The notes: generated from the letters alone by a model not told the origin. A DNA stretch of 64,000 nucleotides from CADDZO01 sp035294145 (GCA_035294145.1 DATGLL010000132.1:1-64000), one strand, 5' to 3'; positions 25,144 through 35,313 are shown, counted from the first letter of the stretch. Numbers and translations: made by a program.

Positions 25144-26676
25144 TCAGTGCCGGAAGTGCCGCTCTCCGGTCACCACCATAGCGGCCCCGACGGCGTCGGC
25201 GGCGGCCACCGATTCCGAGTCGCGGATCGAGCCGCCGGGGTGGATGATGGCAGTGACCCCCGCCGCCAAGCCTACCTCGACCGCATCGGGGAAGGGAAAG
25301 AACGCGTCGGAGGCCATCACGGCACCGCGAGCCCGATCCCCCGCCCGCTGGACCGCCAGCTGGGCGGCCTCCACTCGGCTCATCTGCCCGGCGCCCACGC
25401 CCACGGCGGCCAGGTCCCGGGCGAGCACGATCGCGTTTGACTTGACGTGCTTGACGACCACCCAGGCGAACTCCAGCTGCGACCATTCCTCTGGGGTTGG
25501 TTGCCGCTTGCTGACCACGCGGCAGGCGCGACGATCGAAGCCACGCTCGTCCCAGGACTGGACCAGGAGCCCGCCGGGGACGGATCGCACCTGGAGGCCG
25601 GGCGCCCGTACCGGTCCCGCCTCCAGCACCCGAAGCTTCTGACGGCGTTGGAGCATCGTCGCGGCCTCGGGGTGCACGCTCGGGGCCACCACCACCTCCG
25701 TGAAGACGCCTACGACTGCCTCTGCGGTGGGGACGTCGAGCTCCCGGTTGAAAGCGACCACGCCCCCGAACGCCGACCGGGGGTCGCACTCATAGGCCTT
25801 GCGATAGGCGTCGGCCAGGTCGTCGCCCACGGCTGCCCCACAGGGGTTGGTGTGCTTGACGATCACTGCCCCCGGCGGGTCGAACTCGGCGACCAGCGCC
25901 AGGGCCGCGGCGGCGTCCTGGATGTTGTTGTAGCTGAGATCCCCGCCCTGGAGCTGACGGGCCGAGCCCAGCCCACCTGGGTCGGGGCCGAGGCGGTAGA
26001 AGGCGGCCAGCTGGTGGGGATTCTCCCCGTAGCGGAGAGGCCGGGCCAGGCTGCCGGCCACGGTCAGCTCAGGGGGGAAGCGCCTCCCCTCCTCGCCCTG
26101 GAGGCCGTGCAGCCAGGCGGCGATGTGGGCATCGTAGGCGGCGGTGTGGGCGAAGGCCTCGGCGGCGAGCTGCCGACGCATGGCCGTTCCGATCCCTCCA
26201 GCCTGGAGGGCGTTGAGGACGTCGGTGTAGCGCTCTGGCCTCACCACCACGACGACGTCGGCGTGGTTCTTGGCCGCGGAGCGGATCATGGCCGGACCGC
26301 CGATGTCGATCTGCTCCAGGACCTCGCCCAGGCTGATCCCGGGCGAGGCCGCGGTTTCCTCGAACGGGTAGAGGTTGACGCAGACGAGGTCGATCGTCGA
26401 CAGACCCTGCTGCTCGAGCTGGCGGAGGTGCTCGGGCAGGTCCCGCCGAGCCAGCAGCCCGGCGTGCACTCCGGGATGCAGGGTCTTGACCCGCCCGTCC
26501 AGCATCTCCGGGAGGCCGGTGAGGTCGCTGACCGGACGGGCATCGATGGATGCCTCCTCAAGCGTGCGCAGGGTGCCGCCGGTCGCGTAGAGCTCGAAGC
26601 CGAGTCGCTGCAGGCCACGGGCGAAGGCCGGTAGCCCGGCCTTGTTACTGACGGAAAGAAGGGCTCGTTTGGGCAA
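25144..26676 (-). CDS. purH: bifunctional AICAR formyltransferase / IMP cyclohydrolase
   Basis: 510 aa. The N-terminal MGS-like cyclohydrolase domain (about 1-190; ALLSVSNKAGL, GGTLRTLEEA, VKTLHPGVHAGLLARRD) is followed by the transformylase domain with VKHTNPCGAA. It catalyses the last two steps to IMP. The start is a TTG at 26676, matching where the family begins (PKRALLSVSNK); it overlaps purN by 32 bp. A longer frame continuing into purN sequence is an artefact. Confidence 0.95.
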   Translation of the reverse strand: MPKRALLSVSNKAGLPAFARGLQRLGFELYATGGTLRTLEEASIDARPVSDLTGLPEMLDGRVKTLHPGVHAGLLARRDLPEHLRQLEQQGLSTIDLVCVNLYPFEETAASPGISLGEVLEQIDIGGPAMIRSAAKNHADVVVVVRPERYTDVLNALQAGGIGTAMRRQLAAEAFAHTAAYDAHIAAWLHGLQGEEGRRFPPELTVAGSLARPLRYGENPHQLAAFYRLGPDPGGLGSARQLQGGDLSYNNIQDAAAALALVAEFDPPGAVIVKHTNPCGAAVGDDLADAYRKAYECDPRSAFGGVVAFNRELDVPTAEAVVGVFTEVVVAPSVHPEAATMLQRRQKLRVLEAGPVRAPGLQVRSVPGGLLVQSWDERGFDRRACRVVSKRQPTPEEWSQLEFAWVVVKHVKSNAIVLARDLAAVGVGAGQMSRVEAAQLAVQRAGDRARGAVMASDAFFPFPDAVEVGLAAGVTAIIHPGGSIRDSESVAAADAVGAAMVVTGERHFRH

Positions 26677-27223
26677 GGAGTTCGATCGCCTCCGGAAGGA
26701 TTCGGTGCTCTTCGGCCTGGATGCGGGCACGAAGGGTCTCAACGGTGTCGCCGGGCAGGACAGGCACGGCCGCCTGGACCAGGATGGGTCCGGCATCCAC
26801 CTCCTCGGTGACGATGTGGACCGTGCACCCGGTGATGCGCACCCCGTGGGCCAGGGCTCGTTCGATGGCGTCCATGCCCCCGGCGAAGGCCGGCAGGAGC
26901 GAGGGGTGGACGTTGAGGATCCGGTCTCGGAAGGCGGCCACGAAGCCGGGCGTGAGGATCCGGTCGTAGCCAGCGTTGATGACCAGCTCGACTCCGTGCT
27001 CCCGGAGCCAGGCGCACATGGCGGCATCCCGCTCCTCCACCGAGCCGAAGCGACGCTGGGAGAACTCGCCCAGGGGCAGCCCCCGTTCCCGGGCAAAGGC
27101 CGCGGCGCCACAGCTGGGACGGTTGGTGGCCACGGCTACGACCCGGTAGCCGCGCTCGACCAGGTTGCGAAGGTTGGAGCCCTTGCCGCTGACCAGGACT
27201 CCGAGGCGGACAGGGGCGACCAT
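26645..27223 (-). CDS. purN: phosphoribosylglycinamide formyltransferase (folate-dependent)
   Basis: 192 aa. VSGKGSNLRNL binds phosphate; NVHPSLLPAF carries the catalytic Asn-His and VDAGPIL the catalytic Asp. AGYDRIL replaces the more usual AGFMRIL. It formylates GAR with 10-formyl-THF. ATG 27223 lies 4 bp after the purM stop. Confidence 0.95.
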   Translation of the reverse strand: MVAPVRLGVLVSGKGSNLRNLVERGYRVVAVATNRPSCGAAAFARERGLPLGEFSQRRFGSVEERDAAMCAWLREHGVELVINAGYDRILTPGFVAAFRDRILNVHPSLLPAFAGGMDAIERALAHGVRITGCTVHIVTEEVDAGPILVQAAVPVLPGDTVETLRARIQAEEHRILPEAIELLAQTSPSFRQ

Positions 27224-27227
27224 CGGC

Positions 27228-28214
27228 TCAACGGAACATGATCCGGCGGGTCCCTGATCGACGCACGACCCGTCCCACCACCGGCAGCCCAGGGAGCGGC
27301 TCTGAGGTGACCAGCACCATCCCGAGGCCCATGTTGAACGTTCCCAGCATCTCCTCCTCGGAGATCCGGCCTCGACGGGCGATCAGCCGAAAGATGGGCG
27401 GCACCTCCCAGGACGAGCGGTCGACCTCCGCCGCCAGGTCCTCGGGGAGGGCCCGAGGCAGGTTGGCCGGGAGGCCACCCCCGGTGATGTGCGCGGCTGC
27501 CTTCCAGGGCAGCGACTGGAGCTGGTCGAGGTAGCAGCGGTGGGGCTCAAGCAGCTCCTCGCCCAGGGGGCGCCCCAGCTCCGGCTCCACGCGGCCCAGC
27601 GGAACGTCCTCGAACACCCGGCGCACGAGGGAGAAGCCGTTGGTGTGGAGACCGCTGGAGGGCAAGCCGACCAGCAGGTCACCTGGCCGCACCGGCTCGC
27701 GTTCGCTTGTGGTCTCCACCCGTCCGACCATGAACCCGGCCAGGTCGTAGTCACCCAAGGCGTAGACCCCCGGCATCTCGGCCGTTTCGCCGCCGAGCAG
27801 CGCACAACCGACCGCCGAGCAGGCTTCGACCAGGCCCGACATCACCTCGACGAAGACGGCCTCCTCCAGACGTCCCCCAGCGAAGTAGTCCATGAGGAAG
27901 AGGGGCCGCGCACCCATGGTGGCGATGTCGTTGGCGCAATGGTTGACGAGGTCGTGGCCGATCCCGCGATGTCGCCCGTAGGCGATGGCGACCTTGATCT
28001 TGGTGCCCACCCCGTCGGCTGAGGCGGCCAGCAGCTCCCCACCCGGCAAGCGATAGAGCCCAGCGAAGGGGCCCACCCCGGTCACCACCTCGGGCCCCTG
28101 GGTGGCGGCGATGAGGCCGCGGACCCGGTCCAGCATCTTGGCGTACGCAGCCACGTCCACCCCGGCGGCGGCGTAGGAGAGGCGCTCGCGGTGGAGAGGA
28201 GCGTCCTCACTCAC
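27228..28214 (-). CDS. purM: phosphoribosylformylglycinamidine cyclo-ligase (AIR synthetase)
   Basis: 328 aa. GVGTKIKVAIA, GHDLVNHCANDIATMGARPLFFMDY-like sequence (LFLMDYFAG) and HITGGGLPANLPRAL are family signatures. It closes FGAM to AIR with ATP. GTG 28214 is chosen: it lies in the purF tail, giving a GTGAGTGA overlap, and begins the family-like SYAAAGVD region. Confidence 0.95.
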   Translation of the reverse strand: MSEDAPLHRERLSYAAAGVDVAAYAKMLDRVRGLIAATQGPEVVTGVGPFAGLYRLPGGELLAASADGVGTKIKVAIAYGRHRGIGHDLVNHCANDIATMGARPLFLMDYFAGGRLEEAVFVEVMSGLVEACSAVGCALLGGETAEMPGVYALGDYDLAGFMVGRVETTSEREPVRPGDLLVGLPSSGLHTNGFSLVRRVFEDVPLGRVEPELGRPLGEELLEPHRCYLDQLQSLPWKAAAHITGGGLPANLPRALPEDLAAEVDRSSWEVPPIFRLIARRGRISEEEMLGTFNMGLGMVLVTSEPLPGLPVVGRVVRRSGTRRIMFR

Positions 28215-29682
28215 CGTCGTGCTTGGCCAGGGCGCCGACCGGCGCTGGCTCCCCCGGAGGGTGGCCGTGGCCCGGATCCTGTTGGGGCTCCTCCAAGGCC
28301 ATCTTGTCCATCTCCAGCTGCTGCGGGACCGCCACGGGGTAGGCGCCATCGAAACAGGCGCGGCAAAAGCCGTCGATGGTGCCCCGGCCCACGGCGCGCA
28401 TCAGCCCCTCAAGGGAGAGGTAGGCGAGGGTGTCGGCGCCGATCAGCTGGCGCACCTCCTCAACCGAGCGTCCGGCCGCCACCAACTGCTTGGTGGAGCC
28501 GATGTCCACCCCCATGAAGCAGGGGAATCGCATGGGGGGGCTGGAGATCCGGAGGTGCACCTCGCGCGCCCCAGCCCTGCGCAGGATCTCGATGATGCGC
28601 CGCGACGTGGTCCCGCGCACGATGGAGTCGTCGACCGCTACCACCCGCCTGCCCTGGAGCGAGCGGCGGAGCGGGTTCAGCTTGAGCATCACCCCTGCCT
28701 CGCGCAGGGACTGGTCGGGCTGGATGAAGGTGCGGTTGATGTACCGGGACTTGATCAAGCCCTCACGGAAAGGGATGCCTGACTCCTCGGCGTAGCCGAT
28801 GGCGGCCGGCGTCCCCGAGTCCGGGAGCCCGATGACCATGTCCGCCTCCACCGGCTGTTCTCGGGCCAGCTCCCGACCCATCCGTACCCGGGCCTCCTCC
28901 AGCTCGCAGTTCTTGAGGATGGAGTCCGGCCGGGCGAAGTAGATGAACTCGAAGACGCACATCGCGTGCCGGTCCGACTCCTGGAACTGGGTCGCGGTCA
29001 GGCCGTGCTCGTCCATGATGACCATCTCCCCCGGACGGACCTCCCGCACGAAGGTGGCGTTGACCGTGTCCAGGGCGCAGGTCTCGGAGGCGACCACGTG
29101 GGCCGGTTGACCGCGGAGGGGGATGAAGCCGAGGCTCAGCGGGCGAAAGCCCAGAGGGTCACGAAGCGCGATGACCGCGTCGCTGGTCAGCACTGCGCAG
29201 GAGTAGGCACCGGTGATCCTGGCGAAGGCACGCCTCAGCACCTCCTCCCAGTCGCTCCCGTGCGTGCGCTCGATGAGCCGTGCCACGACCTCGGTGTCCA
29301 GCCCGGTCTCGAAGCGTGCCCCCTCTGCCTCCAGGCTGCGGCGAAGGCCACCGGAGTTGATGAGGTTGCCGTTGTGGGCGATGGCGCCGGGGCCCAGCAC
29401 CGGGTGGTGGAATGGCACCGGCTGGGCGTTCTCAAACCGGCTCGCGCCGGTGGTTGAGTACCGCGTGTGGCCGATGGCCACGAACCCCTTCAGCTGGCTC
29501 AGCGCCTCCGCCGAGAAGGCCTGGGCCACCAAGCCCATGCCGCGGTGGATGCGAACCTGCTGACCGTCGCCGACGGCGATGCCGGCGGACTCCTGACCCC
29601 GGTGCTGGAGGGCGAAGAGCCCGAAATAGGTCAGGTTGGCGACGTCGACATGACGACCATGGATGCCGAAGATGCCGCACAT
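28207..29682 (-). CDS. purF: amidophosphoribosyltransferase
   Basis: 491 aa. Cys2 (MCGIFGIHG) is the N-terminal nucleophile with no propeptide beyond Met. VVAVDDSIVRGTTSRR is the PRPP loop. Cys in HAMCVFEF, RFPCFMG and FCRAC match the four [4Fe-4S] ligands of the Bacillus-type enzyme. It is the committed step from PRPP and glutamine. GGAGG lies 5 nt before the ATG. The C-terminal 35 residues are a low-complexity tail. Confidence 0.96.
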   Translation of the reverse strand: MCGIFGIHGRHVDVANLTYFGLFALQHRGQESAGIAVGDGQQVRIHRGMGLVAQAFSAEALSQLKGFVAIGHTRYSTTGASRFENAQPVPFHHPVLGPGAIAHNGNLINSGGLRRSLEAEGARFETGLDTEVVARLIERTHGSDWEEVLRRAFARITGAYSCAVLTSDAVIALRDPLGFRPLSLGFIPLRGQPAHVVASETCALDTVNATFVREVRPGEMVIMDEHGLTATQFQESDRHAMCVFEFIYFARPDSILKNCELEEARVRMGRELAREQPVEADMVIGLPDSGTPAAIGYAEESGIPFREGLIKSRYINRTFIQPDQSLREAGVMLKLNPLRRSLQGRRVVAVDDSIVRGTTSRRIIEILRRAGAREVHLRISSPPMRFPCFMGVDIGSTKQLVAAGRSVEEVRQLIGADTLAYLSLEGLMRAVGRGTIDGFCRACFDGAYPVAVPQQLEMDKMALEEPQQDPGHGHPPGEPAPVGALAKHDGE

Positions 29683-29786
29683 CTCAGCCTCCCAGCCTCC
29701 ATGAGCGTTCCCCTGGAGGGTCCGATTGGCGTTCCCAGGCCGCCCACCGGCCGGTCATGTGCCTGCCCCGCTGGCTGCGGCCCGAC

Positions 29787-31970
29787 TCAATCATGCAGCG
29801 CCCCCTCCCAGGCCCGACGGGCCTCGGCCAACGGGACCTCGACAAGTCCCTCCAGCCGCAGCACCTCGCCTCCCACCGTTCCGAGCACGGTCAGCTCGAT
29901 GGTGTGCCGGGCGGCCAGAGCCTGGAGGCGGGGCAACGCTCGGGGATGGGCACTGAGCAGGAAGCGTCCCTGGGACTCGCCGAAGAGCAACGCGTCGAGC
30001 CCCAGGTCATCCGGGGCTACGAGCCTGCCTTGGCACCCCAGACCACCAAGCAGGCAGCACTCGACCAGCGCGACCAGCAACCCTCCCTCGGCCACGTCGT
30101 GGGCGGAACGAAGCAGGCCCTCGGCCGCGGCCTCGAGCACCAAGGACTGCGCGGCACGTTCACGGGCCAGGTCCAGGCTCGGGGGCGGCCCATGCACCAC
30201 GCCGTGGATGACCTTCAGGTACTCGGAGCCGCCCAGCTCTCGGGCCGTCTGTCCCACGAGCAGAACCACGTCGCCCGGCTCCTGGAAGCCGGCCGGGATC
30301 CGGCGGCGGTGGTCCTTGAGCAAGCCCACCATCCCCACCACCACGGTGGGGTCGATGGCGCCTTGCGGCGACTCGTTGTAGAGGCTGACGTTCCCGCTCA
30401 CCACCGGCAGCTGGAACGCCCGGCACGCGGTTGCGATCCCCTCGATCACCTGCTCCAGCTGCCATGCCACCTCGGGACGCTCGGGGTTGCCCAAGTTGAG
30501 GCAATCGGTCAAGGCCAGCGGCCGCGCCCCGGTGGCAACCAGGTTGCGGGCGGCCTCCGCCACCGCGATCTGGGCTCCCACGAAAGGATCCAGGCGGCAA
30601 TAACGGGCGTTGCCGTCGATCGTCATCGCCAAGCCGAGGGAGGTCCCCAGCACGCGGAGGACGGCAGCGTCCCCGCCCGGGGGCAGGACGGTCGCGTTGC
30701 CCACCATGTGGTCATAACGCCGGAACACGGGTTGACGGCTGCCCAGGTTGGGGCTCCGGAGAAGGCGCAGGAGGGCTGCCTGCACCTCCGCGGGGGGAAG
30801 GGGCGGGAGGCGCGGTGGCGACCGGCGTGACGCCGGTGGTTGGGGCCGGAGCTGGCGCGTCGGGACACCCCCGGTGAGGAGTTCGATCGGCAGGCGGGCG
30901 ACCTCCGCTCCCGCCTCCAACACGCTCAAGTCGCCGTCGGCCGTCACCTCCCCGATCACCTTGGCCTCCAGGTCCCACTTGGTGCAAGCCTGGACGACCT
31001 GGGCCTCGCAGCCGGGCTCGACGACCACCAGCATGCGCTCCTGGGACTCGGACAGCATCACCTCGTAAGGCGTCATGCCAGCCTCGCGCCGCGGCACCCA
31101 GGTGGTCTCGATGCGTGCCCCGACCCCGGTACGGGCCGCAACCTCGGCTGCGGCCGAGGTGAGGCCGGCCGCCCCGAGGTCCTGAAGCCCCACCACGCCC
31201 TTGAGGTCGACCAGCTCCAGGCAGGCCTCCAGCAGGCACTTCTCAAGGAAGGGGTTGCCAACCTGCACCGCTGGGCGTCGCTCAGCCCAGGCCTCGTCCA
31301 GCTCCAGGGAGGCAAAGGAGGCGCCGTGGAGGCCATCCCTGCCCGTCGGGGAGCCGGCCAGGACGAGCAGGTTGCCCGCCTCCCCGGCACGGGCGCGACG
31401 CAGACGGTCGGCGCGCATCAGGCCCACGCACATGGCATTGACCAGGGGGTTACCGGCATACCCCTCGTCGAAGTAGATCTCCCCGCCCACGGTCGGCACC
31501 CCGACGCAGTTGCCGTAGCCCCCGATCCCGCCCACCACCCCCTCGAGGTGGCGCCGGCTCCCGGGCAAGGGGCCGAAGCGAAGTGAGTCGAGGAGCGCCA
31601 CTGGCCGGGCGCCCATGGCCAGGACGTCGCGGAGGATGCCGCCGACCCCGGTGGCTGCCCCCTGGTAGGGCTCGACCGCACTTGGATGGTTGTGGGACTC
31701 CACCTTGAACACCACCGCCCAGCCTTGGCCGATGTCGACCACCCCGGCGTTCTCCCCGGGACCCTGGAGCACCCTGGGCCCGGAACTCGGGAGCCGGCGC
31801 AGCAGGGGCCTCGAACTCTTGTAGGAGCAGTGCTCCGACCACAGGACTCCCAGCATGCCCAGTTCAAGCCGGTTCGGCTCCCGTCCTAGCCGGCGCACGA
31901 TCTCCGCGTACTCCTCCCTGGTCAGTGCCACCTCGCGGAGGGTGCCCTCGTCGATGACGAGCCCGCTCAT
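29787..31970 (-). CDS. purL: phosphoribosylformylglycinamidine synthase, large subunit
   Basis: 727 aa, small-type PurL that works with PurQ and PurS. ESHNHPSAVEPYQGAATGV is the nucleotide-binding signature; GVPTVGGEIYFD and GGLLVALVECCLLG-like segments of the two AIRS-fold halves are present. ATGA overlap with purQ upstream; about 100 bp without a gene separate it from purF. Confidence 0.96.
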   Translation of the reverse strand: MSGLVIDEGTLREVALTREEYAEIVRRLGREPNRLELGMLGVLWSEHCSYKSSRPLLRRLPSSGPRVLQGPGENAGVVDIGQGWAVVFKVESHNHPSAVEPYQGAATGVGGILRDVLAMGARPVALLDSLRFGPLPGSRRHLEGVVGGIGGYGNCVGVPTVGGEIYFDEGYAGNPLVNAMCVGLMRADRLRRARAGEAGNLLVLAGSPTGRDGLHGASFASLELDEAWAERRPAVQVGNPFLEKCLLEACLELVDLKGVVGLQDLGAAGLTSAAAEVAARTGVGARIETTWVPRREAGMTPYEVMLSESQERMLVVVEPGCEAQVVQACTKWDLEAKVIGEVTADGDLSVLEAGAEVARLPIELLTGGVPTRQLRPQPPASRRSPPRLPPLPPAEVQAALLRLLRSPNLGSRQPVFRRYDHMVGNATVLPPGGDAAVLRVLGTSLGLAMTIDGNARYCRLDPFVGAQIAVAEAARNLVATGARPLALTDCLNLGNPERPEVAWQLEQVIEGIATACRAFQLPVVSGNVSLYNESPQGAIDPTVVVGMVGLLKDHRRRIPAGFQEPGDVVLLVGQTARELGGSEYLKVIHGVVHGPPPSLDLARERAAQSLVLEAAAEGLLRSAHDVAEGGLLVALVECCLLGGLGCQGRLVAPDDLGLDALLFGESQGRFLLSAHPRALPRLQALAARHTIELTVLGTVGGEVLRLEGLVEVPLAEARRAWEGALHD

Positions 31971-32698
31971 CTCCGGTCACCTCGGGCGGACCGGCGGTCG
32001 ATGCCGGCCATCGAGCACGCGACCTCGAGCACCGAGCGGAAGAGGAAGAGCCCATCGGTCCCCCCCAGGTCGGCCTCGGCACACCGTTCCGGGTGCGGCA
32101 TCATGCCAAGCACGTTGCCCCTGGGATTGACGATGCCGGCGATGTCATGGGCGGAGCCGTTGGGATTGGCCTCACCTCCCCGCTCGCCGCGCTCGTCGCA
32201 GTAGCGAAAGACGACCTGGCCCCGCGCCTCCAACTGGCTCAGGGTTGCAGGGTCGGCCTGGTAGTTGCCCTCCTGGTGGGCGATCGGCATGCGCAGCACC
32301 CGGTCCCCGATGGCGTGGGTGAAGGGCAGGTCGTCCCGCTCGCAGCGGAGGTTGACCCACTGGCAGCGGAACTCGAGGCAGGTGTTGCGGATCAGGGCTC
32401 CAGGAAGGAGCCCGGCCTCGCAGAGCACCTGGAAGCCGTTGCAGATCCCCCACACCAGGCCCCCATGCTCGGCGAACTCCCGTACCGCCTCCATCACCGG
32501 GGAAAAGCGAGCGATGGCGCCGGGACGCAGGTAGTCACCGTAGCTGAATCCGCCGGGGAGGATCACGCAATCGGCCCCCTCAAGGTCCGATTGGCGGTGC
32601 CAAAGGTAGCGGACCTCGGCTCCGAGCACCCGCTCGATGACCCACCCGCAGTCCCGGTCCGACCAGGTGCCCGGGAAGACCACCACCCCGAACCTCAT
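31967..32698 (-). CDS. purQ: phosphoribosylformylglycinamidine synthase, glutaminase subunit
   Basis: 243 aa. Nucleophile Cys in GICNGFQ, and HPER near residue 220 for His/Glu; PGGFSYGDYLRPGAIA is the oxyanion strand. It supplies ammonia to PurL. It is 88 bp downstream of purS and overlaps purL. Confidence 0.96.
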   Translation of the reverse strand: MRFGVVVFPGTWSDRDCGWVIERVLGAEVRYLWHRQSDLEGADCVILPGGFSYGDYLRPGAIARFSPVMEAVREFAEHGGLVWGICNGFQVLCEAGLLPGALIRNTCLEFRCQWVNLRCERDDLPFTHAIGDRVLRMPIAHQEGNYQADPATLSQLEARGQVVFRYCDERGERGGEANPNGSAHDIAGIVNPRGNVLGMMPHPERCAEADLGGTDGLFLFRSVLEVACSMAGIDRRSARGDRR

Positions 32699-32786
32699 CC
32701 TGACGCCTCTTCCGGGGCGAGGGATGGCACAACCCTGCCACCAGGCCCGAACTGGCCGGGACGAGGTCCTTGCGCTCCCTGACCGG

Positions 32787-33047
32787 TCATCCCTGCGCTG
32801 AAGGTTCGGGGTCGATCTCGAAGCGGAAGTCCTCGATCACCTGGTTGGCCAGGAGCTCCCGGCACATGGCTTCCACCCGTGCCGACGCCTCCAGAACCGA
32901 CCCCGCTGCCAGCTGGATCTCTACGTATTTGCCGACCCTGACCCCAGACACCTCCGAGAATCCCAACGAGGTCAGGGCCCGATGCACGGTCGCTCCCTGG
33001 GGGTCGTTCACCACCGGCTTGGGGGCCACGATCACCCGGGCGATCAT
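32787..33047 (-). CDS. purS: phosphoribosylformylglycinamidine synthase subunit PurS
   Basis: 86 aa, usual length. VIVAPKPVVNDPQGATVHRAL and GFSEVSGVRVGKYVEIQL match PurS, the small dimer that bridges PurL and PurQ. ATGA overlap with the purC stop. Confidence 0.94.
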   Translation of the reverse strand: MIARVIVAPKPVVNDPQGATVHRALTSLGFSEVSGVRVGKYVEIQLAAGSVLEASARVEAMCRELLANQVIEDFRFEIDPEPSAQG

Positions 33048-33952
33048 CGGTCCTGGGGACGGGCCGCCGGCGCCAGGGTGAGGGGCCGACCGGTGAGTCG
33101 CTCGTAGGCCTGGAGGTACCGCTCCCGGGTATGTGCCACTACCTCCTCGGGCAGCGCGGGGGGCGGCGACTCACGGTCCCATCGGCTCTCGTGGGTCAAC
33201 CAATCGCGGATCAGCTGCTTGTCGTACGACTCAGGGCTGCTCCCAACCCGGTAGCTGGTTGCATCCCAGTAGCGGGAGCTGTCCGGGGTGAGCGCCTCGT
33301 CGATCAGCAGGAGCTCCCCGTCGACCAGCCCGAACTCGAACTTGGTGTCGGCGAGGATCAGCCCTCGCCGCTCGGCATGGGCGGCGGCGTACCCGTAGAG
33401 GCGCAGGCTGACCTCCCGGAGCCGTCCGGCCAGCTCATGGCCCAGCTCGTCCTGCAGCCGGCTGAAGGGCACGTTCTCGTCATGCCCGGTCTCTGCCTTG
33501 GTGGCCGGGGTGAAGATCGGCTCCGGGAGCCGCTGGCTCTCCTGAAGGCCTGGCGGCAGCCGCTCACCGACCACGGTCCCCGAGCGGCGGTACTCGGCCC
33601 AGGCACTTCCCGCGAGGTAGCCGCGGACCACGCACTCGAAGTCGATGCGACGTGCACGACGCACGACCATGCATCGTCCCTCCAGCTCGGGCGGCAGACC
33701 CTCCCAGGACGTGCCCAACAGGTGATTGGGCTGCAGCGAGGCGGTCGCCTGGAACCAGAAGATGGAGAGCTGGGTCAGCACGCGTCCCCGGTCGGGGACT
33801 CCAGTGGGAAGCACGCGGTCGAAGGCGGAGACGCGATCGGTGGCGACCATCAGCAGCCGGTCGTGGTCGAGCTCGTAGGTGTCTCGGACCTTCCCTCGGG
33901 CGAAGAGAGGAAGGTCAAGCTGGGTTTGCATCAACGCGGGGCCAACCGTCAT
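33044..33952 (-). CDS. purC: phosphoribosylaminoimidazole-succinocarboxamide synthase
   Basis: 302 aa, the long bacterial/fungal-type enzyme. ARGKVRDTYELD, ATDRVSAFDRVLPTG, VVRGYLAGSAWAEYR and LADTKFEFG are diagnostic; DEALTPDSSRYW ends the active site. It joins CAIR and aspartate. ATGA overlap with purB upstream and with purS downstream. Confidence 0.97.
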   Translation of the reverse strand: MTVGPALMQTQLDLPLFARGKVRDTYELDHDRLLMVATDRVSAFDRVLPTGVPDRGRVLTQLSIFWFQATASLQPNHLLGTSWEGLPPELEGRCMVVRRARRIDFECVVRGYLAGSAWAEYRRSGTVVGERLPPGLQESQRLPEPIFTPATKAETGHDENVPFSRLQDELGHELAGRLREVSLRLYGYAAAHAERRGLILADTKFEFGLVDGELLLIDEALTPDSSRYWDATSYRVGSSPESYDKQLIRDWLTHESRWDRESPPPALPEEVVAHTRERYLQAYERLTGRPLTLAPAARPQDR

Positions 33953-35262
33953 GCTCCGGCGTTCACCTCCACCGTCAGCCCCAGCCGTTCGAAGGCGAGG
34001 TCCACATGGCGCAGGAACCTGGCTGGGCTGAAGATCTCGTCCATCCGCTCACCGATCCGGGCCGCCACCTCAGGATCCGCCTGTAGGTTGGCTCGGAAGC
34101 CGCCGTCTCCCCGCAGCGCTCGGTGCGCGGCCGACTGCACGATCCGATAGGCGTCCTCCCGAGAGAGACCGCTTTCCACGAGTGCCAGGAGAGCTGCTTG
34201 GGAGTAGACGATGCCGCCGCCGAGCTCCAGGTTCTGGAGCATCCGCGTGGGATGCACCTCGAGGCCCGCGAGGACCCGCCCCAGCTCGGTGGCCATGAAG
34301 TCGACCAGGCAGCAGGCATCGGGGAAGATCACCCGCTCCGCGGAGCTGTGGCTGATGTCTCGCTCGTGCCAGAGGGCGACGTTCTCCTGGGCGGTCAAGG
34401 CGTGGCCGCGGACCACCCGAGCCAGGCCGCAGATGCGTTCCGTGAGCACGGGGTTGCGCTTGTGCGGCATCGCCGACGATCCCTTCTGCTCATCCCCGAA
34501 AGGCTCCAGCGCCTCCCCCACCTCGCTCCGTTGCAGGTGACGGACCTCGAGCGCAATCCGTTCCATGGAGGCGGCGGCGGTGGCGAGGGCGCTCATGAAG
34601 GCGGCATGCCGATCACGGCCGACCACCTGGGTGCTCACCGGGTCCACGCGCAGGCCGAGGGCCGAGCACACGTACTCCTCGACCCGAGGGTCGACGCTGG
34701 AGTGGGTGCCCACCGGACCGCTCAGCTTCCCTGTCGCCACCTCGGCGGTGGCCTGCTCAAGGCGGGCGATGGTCCGGTCCAGCTCCGCCACCCAGCCGGC
34801 CACCTTGAACCCGAAGGTGATGGGCTCAGCGTGGATGCCGTGGGTGCGCCCTACCATGATCGTCCCTCGATGGCGCACGGCCAGCGCCGCAGCGGTGCCC
34901 CGCAGCTGGCGCAGGTCCTCGAGGATCACGTCCGCGCTCTCCCGGAGCTGGAGGGCGAAGGCGGTGTCGACCACGTCGGAGCTGGTCAGGCCCAAGTGGA
35001 GGTAGCGGGCCTCCGGCTGGCCGACCGACTCGCTGACCGCGGTGAGGAAAGCGACGACGTCGTGGCCGACTCTGGCCTCGATCTCGGCGACCCGCTGGGG
35101 ATCTACCGTCGCGGCCCGGATTCGAGGCAGCGCCTCGGCCGGTACCCTGCCCAGAGAGCTCCAGGCCTCACAGGCCAGGATCTCGACGCGCAGCCACAGG
35201 TCGAACCGGTGGCGGTCAGACCAGATCTCCTGGATTCGGGCCGGTGCGTACCGTGGGATCAC
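33949..35262 (-). CDS. purB: adenylosuccinate lyase
   Basis: 437 aa. Signature SSAMPHKRNP, catalytic His in GRTHGIHAEP, and LGLTSSDVVDTA. It acts in both SAICAR cleavage and AMP formation. GTG 35262 is chosen because it begins the family N-terminus (IPRYAPARIQEIWSD) and has CAGGAG about 12 nt upstream. First gene of the pur operon. A longer frame up to 35571 would run through the promoter. Confidence 0.96.
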   Translation of the reverse strand: MIPRYAPARIQEIWSDRHRFDLWLRVEILACEAWSSLGRVPAEALPRIRAATVDPQRVAEIEARVGHDVVAFLTAVSESVGQPEARYLHLGLTSSDVVDTAFALQLRESADVILEDLRQLRGTAAALAVRHRGTIMVGRTHGIHAEPITFGFKVAGWVAELDRTIARLEQATAEVATGKLSGPVGTHSSVDPRVEEYVCSALGLRVDPVSTQVVGRDRHAAFMSALATAAASMERIALEVRHLQRSEVGEALEPFGDEQKGSSAMPHKRNPVLTERICGLARVVRGHALTAQENVALWHERDISHSSAERVIFPDACCLVDFMATELGRVLAGLEVHPTRMLQNLELGGGIVYSQAALLALVESGLSREDAYRIVQSAAHRALRGDGGFRANLQADPEVAARIGERMDEIFSPARFLRHVDLAFERLGLTVEVNAGA

Positions 35263-35313
35263 TGGGGCGGCCAGCTCCTGAGGATCAACGGAGACGATAA
35301 CAGGTGCTTCACC

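Noticed and set aside
26677..27111. 145-codon N-terminal extension of the purH frame
   Set aside because: It lies inside purN in another frame; the TTG at 26676 fits the family start.
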